DNA of 64,000 bases from Atherix ibis. Lineage: Eukaryota > Arthropoda > Insecta > Diptera > Athericidae. The DNA is taken from positions 54,077,920 to 54,141,919 of the forward strand of contig OY282606.1 of the NCBI GenBank assembly GCA_958298945.1. The letters run 5' to 3'. Under the pieces are notes generated by a model. It was not told the DNA's origin. It ran no database searches and saw only the letters and a list, made by a program, of their open reading frames with translations. The position numbers and the translations under genes are program-made. Below are positions 36,536-48,100 of this stretch, in pieces (within the stretch, counting starts at the first letter, position 1; each line of letters opens with the position of its first letter).

Positions 36536-37740
36536 TTGTTCGGAAAGTAATTTCCCAACAGAGGACTCAATTGTATTTTTTCACAACCAACGTTATACTT
36601 AAACCACATAATAATATGTAATTTGACAGCTGACATAGAAAAGCTTCCTTGTGAAAAAATTTGATTGATTCTGCATAGTAGTTTTTGGTTAATACCCTTT
36701 TAAATATGGAAAGTGAAAAACAGCATTTTCGGCATATTTTATTTATACTATAGCAAATATAAAAATGCTGTTCAAGCAAGACAAAAATTATCCGATGTGT
36801 TTGGCGAAAATGTGTTCAGTGAGCACCAGTGCAAAAACTTGTTTGTAAATTTTTGTAAAGATCCGGCAATTTTGATCTCGAAGATGCACCACGTTCTGGA
36901 AGGCTAGTTGAAGCTAATGACGACATATGTGAAGTAAAGGCATTAATAGATGCAAACCGGCAAATAACAATTCATGAGATCTTAAAGAGATTAAATTTAT
37001 CAAATTCAACAGTTTATGATCATTTGAAACGGCTATGTTTAATCTCAAAACTCGTCATATGGGTATTTCTTATCTTCTTACGGGGAAAAAGTTGTCTCGT
37101 CGCATTGACGTTTGGGGTTTGCTTCTCAAACGCCAAGAAAATGATCCATTTTTGAATCATATCATCACTGGGGACGAGAAATGGGTTGTCTACAACAATA
37201 TTAAGCGCAAAGATCCTGGAGTAGAAAAGATGAACCGGCTCAATGCACTTCGAAAGCCAATACTCATACAAAAAAGGTTATGCTATCTGTTTGGTGGGAT
37301 TTTAAAGGAATCGTTTATTTTAAGCTTCTATCGAGCAACAAAACGATCAATTCTGAAGTGTACTATCATCAGTTGGACAAATTTAATGATTCACTTAAAG
37401 AAATTAAGGGCAGAATTGGTCAATAAGAAAGGTATAGTGTTCCAACAGGATTATGCGAAACCACATACAAGTTTGACCATTCGGCAAAAGCTTTTAGAGC
37501 TTAGATGGGATATACTGCCAACCCACCATACTCTTCAGACCTAGCACCTTCCGATTAATATTTGTTTCAGCCTCTAGACAATTTGTAGACGGTAAAATGT
37601 TTAATTCAAATGAGGAGCAAAGAGTAAAAATTTTATGAGCTTGGAAACATGCTCCTGTCAGAAAGATGGCAAAGGGTGTAGGCTAATACTGAGCACTATT
37701 GAGGAGCAATGCTATCATATAATAATTTTCCGTATTTAAA
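36536..37740 (+). mobile_element. Mariner element, frameshifted
   Basis: It starts at the GTTGTTCGGAAAGTAATTTC end. Fragments in order: YYSKYKNAVQARQKLSDVFG and FGENVFSEHQCKNLFVNF (36739-36860), ILKRLNLSNSTVYDHLKR (36990-37030), HMGISYLLT..SRRIDVWGL, NHIITGDEKWVVYNNIKRKD (first Asp), KKGIVFQQDYAKPHTSL (second Asp, usual N or A context changed) and LPTHHTLQT in place of [12 protein letters not shown]. The third Asp region is frameshifted. The C-terminus LSERWQR is near 37660. The same family as the second half of 7060-7912. Confidence 0.78.
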
Positions 37741-37744
37741 TTCA

Positions 37745-38391
37745 TTTTTGATCATAACTTTATTTTTTACAATAGTTCATTGGAAAAAAATTAACATATT
37801 TATCTTAAACTACGTATTACTGTAACTGTCTTAAAGTTTTTAAGTCAGTGTGTACTATAACACCAATACTTTAGTATTATATTATCTAGTTAATAAAATT
37901 TTCTTTTCTTCAAAAGCTATTTAAATTTTATATAATAAATTATTGAATATATATTTTTGCAAAATTTCACATTTTCATTTGCCTAAAAACTGCGCGTTTA
38001 TTCCGTAAAAAATCTTTTGAAGAACCAATCATTCGTGCTCTTGATAGGATTTTTTATTTGGTAAGGTATATTGAATATATATTTTCATTAGGTTTTGACT
38101 CGAAAATCTAAAGTTTCAGATAAACAGTAATAATACTATTAAATTTTGATAAAATTTTTTCTTAAAATGATGAGAAAAAATTTTATAAAGCGCGGAGAGA
38201 TGCTTTATAATGTGGCTCTTTATGTAAACAAATTAAATCAATAAATAATGTAAAAATAAAATAAAAAATATTTAAAAACATCAACTGTATGTGGTAAAAT
38301 TAAATACCTTTAAAATCCAACTTTATAATTATTTATATTGTATTCAGTACACCTGCATAAATATCTATTAAAAAATTTGCTTTTTGTTTGT

Positions 38392-38435
<44 letters not shown>

Positions 38436-40860
38436 TTATCTTTTTATAGGCATTGAATAAAATATCTTGATGTATTAGAGTAGAAGTTAGAATAATTACC
38501 TTTATTATGAAAATTAACCAAGAAAATGATTTGTATAACTTTTCTTAGTTACTGGCCAGACAAAAAGTTTGTCAATAAAATAATATCAATGATAGACAAA
38601 AGACGCAGACCAAGCCTATTTAATTGATCTGATTAATAAAAATGATTACTGAGAGAGCTCCTTCTAGTCAGTATTATATAAATTGGTTTCTAGAAAAAGA
38701 TTTTCTAGTGTACTTGTAATCGACATTACAAATTATGTGACGGATAAATGGATGTAAGTAAAAGCTACTCAAAGAAACGATTACAGTGAAATATAATCAG
38801 TTCTTGACTTTTGGCTATAATCGTTATAATTTATATACATACGATATAACTTCACCAGATGAAATATATTAATCGATTTTATGAATTTAATTTCAGTAAA
38901 ACATTATAAACATAAACATTCTCAAGGAGAGATAAATATTACTATGCAATATTGTTATTTTATATTACAAAGAATACAAAAATTAATAAAATAATTGATA
39001 TTGGATCTTGAGTAGAAGAGTTAAGTGATTTTATTCGAGTTTAAATATTTAAATAGCCATTGAAGTATGAAAACTTTTTTATTCGAGGGATTATATTTAA
39101 ATATCCATTGAAGTATGAAAACTTTCTTATGTACATTTCAGATTGGAGCATCGGTGTGTATGATTTGAATAAAGATGAATATTTTGTTCTAATACGATGG
39201 GTATTAGCAAAATAAATAAAAACCGAACTGTAATGGAAGCTGCTTGCTTGAATAAAAAATATTTTGAAATAAAAAAACCAATAAACACAAAGGTACTAAC
39301 GATGATAGCATTAATTTAAGGATTTTGAATACTTAAAAGTGTTCACATAATTGATTGCAAGAGTAAGGGTATGTGGGTTAATTTATTGAAAATTTAAAAC
39401 TGAATTGAGGGAAAAAGGCTTAAAAGTAGTATTAAATTTTTCTAACAGCCACTAGCAAAACCCCACTTTGAAATTTTTTTTTCATTAAATTATATTATAT
39501 TTTTTCTAGGATTTAAATTATTATTAATTTCTTTTATATTATTAATTAATTTTAGTACAAAGTTAATAGAAATATTAATTCTATCTTATGTTTTCAAAAC
39601 ATATGCTTATATCAAGCTCCTATTATGTTCGTATAACTTTAAGGAAGTTTAATCAAAGAACATATCACATTATATAAGATTATTGCTTTACCAAAAAAAA
39701 TTTTTGTTAACGTAATATACCATATACATAAGAAAATTGGTATAATTCTCAAAGTAAGAGTACATATTTTTGCTTTTCAACGTAAAAATGCGTACTTTGT
39801 TAAACAACAAATAAGAAAATTTGATTAATTCTAGGACAATATAATCTAAATATAAACAAAGGAATATTTTCATATATTGATGGTGAAGTTTTATTAAATA
39901 AATGAACAAGATATTAAAATATTTCCTTTTTCCTTTTAATATTACAAGTGTATGAGAACAATAAATAATTTTGAAATATTGTTATAAAAAAAAAATTGGA
40001 AGATATTTTGTTCAGATATTTGTATATTGATGAAAGTCTGTTCTATTCCAAAAAGATTTGTGTCGTCAAAAAGAATATAAGAAAATTGTTAACGTCAGTG
40101 TTTCTTTTTAAATAATAGAATTCTTCTCAATAATAATAGATAAATTCTTCCGTTTCAGCATTATTTTATACAATATCAATACTTATCGATATTCCTTAAC
40201 GGGCTGATGTCAGCAATTATAAAAGTTTATTATGAAAATATATTCAATCATATCTAAGTAAATTTCTTCTCCGGCAAAATTGAAATTATATATTCTGTGC
40301 ACATACCAGTTATACTGGACAATTTGCCAATGTCTATCGGAAATTTTTAAATAATTATATTATTTTGAACAATAAAAGTATTCGATAATTAATCCATCAG
40401 TGAAACCGATAATTGCGAATAAATTATTATTTCCATATTTTGCAACACAGACAAAAATGTTTGCCATAACTACGTTTACATTTGCCTGATATTGTTTTTC
40501 ATTTAAAAATAATAAATTATTTTAAATATATTTTTATAAATACACGTAATATAAAAATGTGTGCTTTCCTTTTAAAAAAATTTAAAAAAAACCTCTCTCT
40601 ATAAATGAGATTTTAGAAAATGTATAAAATATAGGGAAGAATGTACAATTTAGAAAAATATATTTGTTTGTCTTAGAGGCAAAAGTAGCTGGAATTGAAC
40701 AGATTCCTTAATAAAATCGCACAGACACAAAAAGATTACCATCAGACAACAAACAAGTACATACTCTTTATAAAATTTAAATATTTAAATATAAAAAGTT
40801 TTTTTTTATCATAGTTTATTATTTTTATATGAATTTTTCGGGTTGTGGAATGAGTTCTTA
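37745..40860. other. AT-rich intergenic DNA, no gene seen
   Basis: No protein signature. A block ending CATTGAAGTATGAAAACTTT is duplicated with a period of about 62 bp (39030-39130). Confidence 0.5.
38396..38432. repeat. (AT)n microsatellite
   Basis: About 18 uninterrupted AT repeats. Confidence 0.9.
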
Positions 40861-40876
40861 AAGTTTCCACCATTTA

Positions 40877-42024
40877 ACAGTTCGGCTGAAAACTTTATAA
40901 CGTTGACGTCTAGATGGTCTAGAGTTGCTCCACTCAAAAAGTGAGATATAGCATTTTGAGTGGAGCAACTTTTGTTATTGAAAAAAAATGGATAAAGACG
41001 AATTTCGTGTATTGATAAAGCATTGCTTTTTGATGAAAAAAAATACAGTGGAAACCAAAGCATGGTTTGACAAACGTTATCCGGACTCTGCTCCAGCTAT
41101 TTTAACTGTGGAATATTGGTTTCGTCAATTTCGAACTGGTCGTACGAGCACAGTTGATGCAGAACGCAGTGGACGCCAAAAAGAGGTGGTGACGGCAGAA
41201 AACATCAAAAAAATCCACAAAATAATTTTAAATGACCGTAAAGTGAAGTCGAGCGAGATAGCTGAGACTCTGAAGATATCGAAAGAGCGTGTTGGACATA
41301 TCGTGCATGAATATTTGGGCATGCGAAAGCTGTGTGCAAAGTGGGTGCCGCGTGAGCTCACTGTGGACCAAAAACAACAACGTGTTGATGATTCTGAGCA
41401 GTGTTTGGAGCTGTTCAAGCGCAATAAACCCGAATTTTTGCGTCGATATGTGACAATGGATGAAACATGGCTCCGTCACTATACTCCAGAGTCCAATCGG
41501 CAGTCGGCAGAGTAGAGAGCGAGCGACGAACCGAATCCAAAGCGTGGAAAGACGCAACAGTCGGCTGGCAAGGTGATGGCGTCTTTTTTTTGGGATGCGC
41601 ATGGTATAATATTCATTGACTATCTCCAGAAGGGACAGACGATGAACAGCGACTATTATATAGCGTTATTGGATCAATTGAAGAAAGAAATCGCTAAGAA
41701 ACGGCCTCATTTGAAGAAGAAAAAAGTGTTGTTTCACCAAGACAATGCACCGTGTCACAAGTCGATGAAAACGATTGTCAAACTCAATGAATTGAGCTAC
41801 GAATTGCTGCCCCATCCACCGTATTCTCCAGATCTAGCCCCCAGCGACTTTTTCCTGTTTGCAGACCTCAAGAGAATGCTCGCTGGCAAGAAATTTAAGA
41901 CCGATGATGAAAAAACTGAGGCCTATTTTGAGGCAAAACTGAAAGAGTACTATAAAAATGGATTCTAAAAGTTGGAAGATCGCTATAATCGCTGTATCGC
42001 CCTCGAACTTTTCAGCCGAACTGT
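40877..42024 (+). mobile_element. irritans-subfamily mariner (Himar1-like), nearly intact
   Basis: TA duplications flank it (40875-40876, 42025-42026). The ends share ACAGTTCGGCTGAAAA in inverse orientation. Length is 1148 bp. A 16-bp perfect inverted repeat (40924-40939 / 40954-40969) lies in the short leader. The transposase is essentially one open frame. It stands 48 bp from the next transposon at 42072. Confidence 0.93.
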
Positions 42025-42060
42025 TATTATGCCGAAATATGCTTTAAGTAAGTAATTTGG
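40988..42060 (+). pseudogene. irritans mariner transposase with two in-frame stops
   Basis: The ATG at 40988 opens MDKDEFRVLIKHCFL. The frame is continuous, broken only by TAG at 41513-41515 (after NRQSAE, where family members have Trp) and TAA at 41966-41968 (ENGF.KLEDRYNRCIAL region, normally Lys). Catalytic residues are intact: TMDETWLRHY, FHQDNAPCH and YSPDLAPSDFFLF (DD34D). Motif WVPRELTVDQKQQRV is typical of irritans mariners. Compared with Himar1, a few residues are missing after AGKKF. Both stops are single-base changes, so inactivation is recent. Confidence 0.92.
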
Positions 42061-42071
42061 ATCACAAGGTA

Positions 42072-43037
42072 TAGGGTTTTCCAATAAGAGTGATATGATT
42101 TCTAAGTGACGTTTCGGCCATATGTAATATGTCATATTCTATCTTTTTTTTTCATTCTATGCAGTAATATTTACAATTTCATCATGGAGAGAATATTCAA
42201 TTTTATTTAATTATTCAAAAATAATCGTTCTCCAATTGCAACTTTTCATGCGCTCACTTTCATCTGAGTGGTGCGGTAAATAAACGATTCTGGTGCGAAG
42301 AAAATCCACAAATTATTCATGAAGACCCATTAAATTCACCCAAATTGACAGTTTAGTGTGGGTTTTGGTCTGGTATAATCATCGGTCCGTACTTCTTTCG
42401 AAATGAAGCTGGTAACACCGTTACTGTCAATGGAGAGCGGTATAGATCGATGATAACTAACTTTTTATGGCCGAAATTGAAAGAAGTTGATCTTGACAAT
42501 ATCTGGTTCTAACAAAACAGGGCTACGTGCCACACAGCACGTGCAACAACCGAATTATTGCGAGAAATGGTTGGAACCAGACAACATCTGGTTCCAACAA
42601 AACGGGGCTACGTGCCACACAGCAAGTGCAACAACCGAATTATTGCGAGAAAAGTTTGGAGATTCGATTATTGCAAGAAATTGTGACATTGAATGGCCTC
42701 CAAGAAGTTGTGATTTAACGCCATTAGACTATTTCTTGTAGGGTTATTTGAAGTCATTGGTCTTTAGCAATAAACCAGACTCTCTTCAAGCTTTAGAAGT
42801 TAATATTGAACGTGCTATTCATGATATACGACTTGATTTAGTGGAAAAAGTGCTCGAAAATTGGGTTCATAGAATTCGTTCCTGCAAAAGAAGTCGTGGA
42901 GGCCATTTGAATGACGTTTTATTCAGAACTTAATTGTATCGATTGTACTTCATATTAAATAAAAAACATTTGAATTTTCTTAACAATTAGTGTGTTTTTT
43001 TAAAAATAAATCATATCACTCTTTTTGGAAAACCCTA
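42072..43037 (+). mobile_element. DD41D (rosa-like) element, internally deleted copy
   Basis: TA duplications at 42070-42071 and 43038-43039; inverted ends TAGGGTTTTCCAATAAGAGT. 966 bp against 1315 bp for the copy at 60156. About 400 bp of the N-terminal coding region is deleted near 42256. An 85-bp segment with the second catalytic motif is tandemly duplicated (42495-42579, 42580-42664). The catalytic Asp is Asn in both units (QQN / KQN). The tail LQALEVNIERAIHDIRLDL to RSRGGHLNDVLF is intact. Confidence 0.9.
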
Positions 43038-43229
43038 TAGTTAACAAAATTGATTAAGATCATAAGCCAAGATACCACTTATGGTTATACTATTATAAAT
43101 GATTCTACCTCAGTATATGATTTTCATTTTAATTATAATTATTATAATAAAATTCTTCCAAAGGAATTTTACATGCTCAACAAATATTAATGATCTATGA
43201 AGTGTTGAATGGAACCATTACAGTTTGAT

Positions 43230-43640
43230 TAATAAATACCTGCAGAAAACGATGTGCAATAAGTATCTGGCGAAAAGATGACTCTGTGGAAGATGGACCA
43301 ACGAATGTAATTTGGGTTCACCATTATGCTTTTGAGATCAAAAGATAAGTGAGTGGACTCCAGATCGGGTTAATACTCTAAAATAGAGCATAACGGTTTT
43401 ATCGGCTGACAAGACAATGGCGACTGCTTTATGGGATACTCGGCGTATCAAAATAAACAAAAACGGCCAAATACTGTTGACGCGTTTGAAGAGTAAAGAC
43501 AAAGAAAAATGGCGTATTTATTGAAAAATAAAATTCTCTTTAAACAGGATAGCACGCCGGTTCAAACATCAGCAATTGTAATTGGCAATATTATCTTTGG
43601 AGCATAAAAATTATATAACAATATTGGAAGAATGGAAGCT
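43230..43640 (+). mobile_element. Mariner transposase fossil
   Basis: Shifted frames read VHHYAFEIKR, SADKTMATALWDTRRIKIN, NGQILLTRLKSKDKEKW and LFKQDSTPVQTSAI, matching the mariner WIHHY.PE, SAGKVMA..FWD..GI and LFHQDNAP.HTS motifs in order. No ends found. Confidence 0.65.
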
Positions 43641-43699
43641 TTAATGAATGTATGAAAAAAATTGCGTTATAAGGATGGCATTATCAAATTACAAAAATT

Positions 43700-44960
43700 T
43701 ATCCATCAAAATAATGATTATGTCACAAATATATTTTCTGGATATAATTTTTGTGTCCTTGTTTTGTGATTATTCTTTTTATAGTGAAAATTAAAAGCGT
43801 AGCGTGTATTTCATAGTTGAAATATAAAAATTAATTCATAATTGAAATTAAAAATACAATAATTGAGTTTATTATAATACTTTAAAAATTACCCGATACA
43901 CGTATTAGTAGACTTTAAAAAAATAATTATTAACATATTTTAAGAAAAAGAAAATTAAAAAAAGTCTCAAAGAAAGTCATTTAACATCTGTTTTAATGCT
44001 CTAAATAAAATTAACTATAAAAGATTTTTTTTATTTTTAAAATACACTATAATAATGATTATTTAAAAAGTATTTATAATTTTTAAATATAGAAAAAAAA
44101 AAAATTTTAAATGTAACTTGGAAATAGGATGTTATAGTTTTTATGATAAATTTTAATGGGAAATATTTTCACTTCGAATACAAAATGTTGAACCGAGCGT
44201 ATAATAATTATTAAAATAATTTCCTCTATTGGATATTTGTCATAAATTTATATGTTTTTGTTTAGATCAACTCGAGTACAATTAGGATAACAAAATTGAT
44301 ACGATATGAATGTTAATGACTCAACATGAAAATTTATTGGTTTTTATTAAGCCAATACATGCTAATGTTCATATACGAGTCTGTTGCTAATTGCATAATA
44401 ATATAGAAATAAGTATCACTCCTTTTTATTTAAAATGCATAAAAAATTAAATATGTTTAACCAAATACGATTATTGATACTCATATTACAACAGAACCAA
44501 TCAATGCATGCTATTTGAATATGTTCATATTCCGATCAGAATTATAACCGAAATTAATTGCGCAACTTTCAGATAAATAATTAATTTTAACCAAAGAAAA
44601 ATATTTATTATCATATTATGTGTACACATATATGTGTATATATAATGAAGAATATAATTCCAAATAATACACAAATCAATAGTTTCCATATATTTATGGA
44701 AAATTGTTATATTTGTTGGAGCATAAAACTGGGGACGATGAAAATTTTGGATATTTTTGAGCATCAATAAATAATGGGGGAATATTTTTATATGGGTTCT
44801 TTTCAATATATTTCTATTGATGTATATTTGCTTAAATAAATTATTTTCATGATCGAAATAAATATTTTTTATGTGAAAATCTGTATATATATGTGTATGT
44901 GTATATTTTGAATATTATTTATTACATTACTTTGTTTTCTTCTATTTAGTATTTTACTAT
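43700..44960. other. AT-rich DNA downstream of the cyclase gene, no gene seen
   Basis: No protein signature. The cyclase 3' UTR (minus strand) should occupy its right end. Confidence 0.5.
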
Positions 44961-44973
44961 TTTTTTTCATCTA

Positions 44974-44979
44974 TTTATT
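44974..44979 (-). terminator. Poly(A) signal candidate for the guanylate cyclase gene
   Basis: TTTATT on the plus strand, AATAAA on the coding strand, about 35 bp after the stop codon. Confidence 0.4.
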
Positions 44980-45011
44980 ATTACTATTATATTGTTAATA
45001 TATTAATACTT

Positions 45012-45192
45012 CTATGTTGATAAAACAACTTCTGACTTATTGTTATCTATTTCCGTACTACTGCAATCCTTTTGTGACGATGTCCTGGACAGGAACCAAC
45101 AATTCATTGGATCCGGCTTACCTTTCATTAGAACTGGACCACGATAATCTAGCTTCCATGAAGTATCGATATTATCATCGTTACATAGTAGT
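45012..45192 (-). CDS. Gycbeta100B: Guanylate cyclase beta last exon
   Basis: Acceptor CTTACAG| just above 45192. The leading A completes the Lys codon split with the exon at 56445, giving EETYKLLCNDDN. It encodes the end of the catalytic domain ([20 protein letters not shown]) and a short polar tail, with stop TAG at 45014-45012. AATAAA (TTTATT on the plus strand) lies about 35 bp downstream at 44974-44979. The exon is separated from the previous one by 11.25 kb. Confidence 0.9.
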
Positions 45193-48100
45193 CTGTAAGA
45201 GATAAAAGAAATTTTTTGTTTATTTGAAATATTAACAAAACCATTTTTTTATAATTTGAAAGAATCTAGAAAAAGGCTGTAAAGTGACCATGAAGACAAA
45301 GAAAATCAATTTAATCTGTAGAAATTTGCTGAACATATTACCAAAATCGATTTTTATACTATTGAAACTATAGTTTATGCCTATTAACATGACATGGATA
45401 ATAACTTTCATGTCTGAGGCTACAAATTTGGAAGAATACAGAAGTATTGAGGTTGATAGCTTTTATGATTCGATATGATGACAGATTTTTTAGCAAAGAA
45501 AACCAATCAACTTAAAACATTTTAGTGTGTTTAATACTCGTACTTTAAAAGAATACAATTTTTCAGTTGATGTTATTTTTATTTCTTGTTCTCATTGATT
45601 AAAAATTGGAATTCGATATTGTGGCTGACCCTCTTGAAGTCTTTTATTATTACAATCATGAACAAATACTATGTCACTAATCCTCTACTGAAAACCCTCA
45701 AGTGATTCTAAGGGGAAACAATTTACAAACTAAAATTCCAATAATAAAAAGTCGATCACGTTTACAAATAATTTGTTTTCAGTTTCATTTCGAAAGTAGA
45801 AAAGTGCAGTTTGTGTTAAATTTTATTTCATAAATATTTTCTTTTACTACAAAATAAGTGAATAATTGGAAATGGATTTCATATTTGATTGTTTTTTCGA
45901 AGATACATTCAATAAAATTGATAGAGATGGTCTGCTTAGCCGAAGATCTAGAAGAGATGTTATCGATCATTTAAATGCAGTTATTGGTGGTTGCAGCCAA
46001 GGTAATTGTATACATATGACTCCTGTTATTAAAAATAATAATATTTAAATAATTAAAAAAATTGTTATCGGTAACTCTAAAGGACAAGATATTCGACCCG
46101 ATGAATCTGCACGTTTGGCAGTACTTGCAGCTGTTAAATATCATAATGAGAAAAAAGGAAATAATAGCCAGGTACGAGTGGATACACAAATGCTTTTTAG
46201 AGAATTAATAACTACCAGAATGATAATTATTAGATGAGTTATGATTAATTAATATTAGATCGCAAAAAAAATATTTTTTACTTTAAATAAATTACCTAGA
46301 TATGCTTGATGGGAAAATATCATAACATATTGTATATAGCATTGCGTATTTGTTGGGAATGGGGTGTTCGTGATTCGGATGTTGTTACATTACTCTTAGG
46401 TATTTTGCCAATATAAAAAGGATAATAATAAATATTATAAACATATAATCATACGATGGTTATTTTTACAATATTTATATTTATAGAGGAAATATACTCT
46501 TGTGAGAAAACTTTTGAAAGATTGTTTCTGGGAGCACTGTTTGGGCCGAATGCACCTCATTTCATTGCTGGATGGAGAAGTGATTTTCGTGATCAGGTTC
46601 ATTATATTCCAAATACTCTATTTGATTGGTATAATTTATTTTGATTATCTTCTTTAAGGAAGAAAATACAAGAGCAATGGTTTACTTTCTGGAGCATGCT
46701 ACAAATAATGGACTTGAATTTTCTGTGACTGTCAATAAGTTTGAGCCAAGCCAGATGATTCGGTAAGTCTGCTGACATTCTGAATTGTTTTATAGATAAA
46801 TAATTTCAATTGGTGGTAAATAAAATTTAATTATAAGCAAATTTAACTATAGTTTATTTAACGTAATTATTTTAAGCTTCTGTAAATCTGTGATAATCCA
46901 AAATGCTAATACGCTTACTTGTATGGGTATTTAGTTGGGATTTTGTTTGATATTTCAATTATTTTATTTTTTATATATGATATGAATGTAAATATTTACA
47001 TAAATAATATTGGTGTTTACTTTTAAATACCGATATTCACTAAAGCACAGAATAGTTATTTAATAATTAAACTATAATCACAGGAGTTAATTTATGAAAA
47101 ATCACAATTTTTTTTATAAAAGGGAACTATTTGTAAATTAATCTGCATTTATTTATAATACAGGAAAAGCAAATTAAATAAATAAAATTTGTTTAATTTC
47201 TGTAAAACCACTCAAAAATAAATTATTGCAAATGGGAATAACAATTAAAAAATTTAGTTAATCAATTGTAAATATATGTCTTCTAACTTCAGACTTAAAT
47301 GGGAATAATAATACATTTATTGTGCATTAAATACTATACAGAGAATAGTATTTGACGAAATCAGGAGAATATATAGATTGTAGATAAAATTAATATAATA
47401 CAATTAATATATTAAATTTATTTAAATTTAGATATGGACTACAGAGTTCTTTTAATTTAAAATAAGTTTTCTAAACTTTTAATTATTATTGAGTTATTAT
47501 TAATTTTTTATTTTTGTTTAGATAAATATAATAGGTCTGAATTTTGGATTTATTTGATAAATGATTATTGTATAAATTTTATTTTGCCTCATTTATTAAA
47601 ATGAATTTATGTTTGAAATTTAAAAATTTTTTGTAGTATGCCTCTATCTTTTTATAATGACAAATAAGAAAAGAAAAGACACACTGCACCAAATAATTCA
47701 TCAATTAATGGTCCAAGCAAGTATGAGTTAGCGTATTCAAGACGCGTCGACTGGTCCCTTGGCTTTATATGTTCTATACTCAAAGAAGGATATATCATAG
47801 AGTATAGCAATTTTATAGGTATTCTCTGCTATCTAACGAGGCAGAATAGATTTAATCGACCAAATAATTATTGACCTATACAAGAGAGGGTTTACTCCAG
47901 GGAAATAAACAAACTGCTAGAAAATGGTCAACAGATACAACATTTGATGGACAACTGCTAGAATAACCAGGGAAAAACTTTACACATCTGTGAAAGAGTT
48001 CGGCATCACAGAAAACTGATTAGACTGACTTGTTTGAGCATTACTAGTTTGCGGAGAAGAGTAAAAGCTACCGAATTACTTTTAGAGCCACAATAGTCTC

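Noticed and set aside
45014..45205. Plus-strand frame of 63 residues at 45 kb
   Set aside because: It is the complement of the last guanylate cyclase exon, whose reading is supported by phase and by YRGPV and WFLSR motifs.
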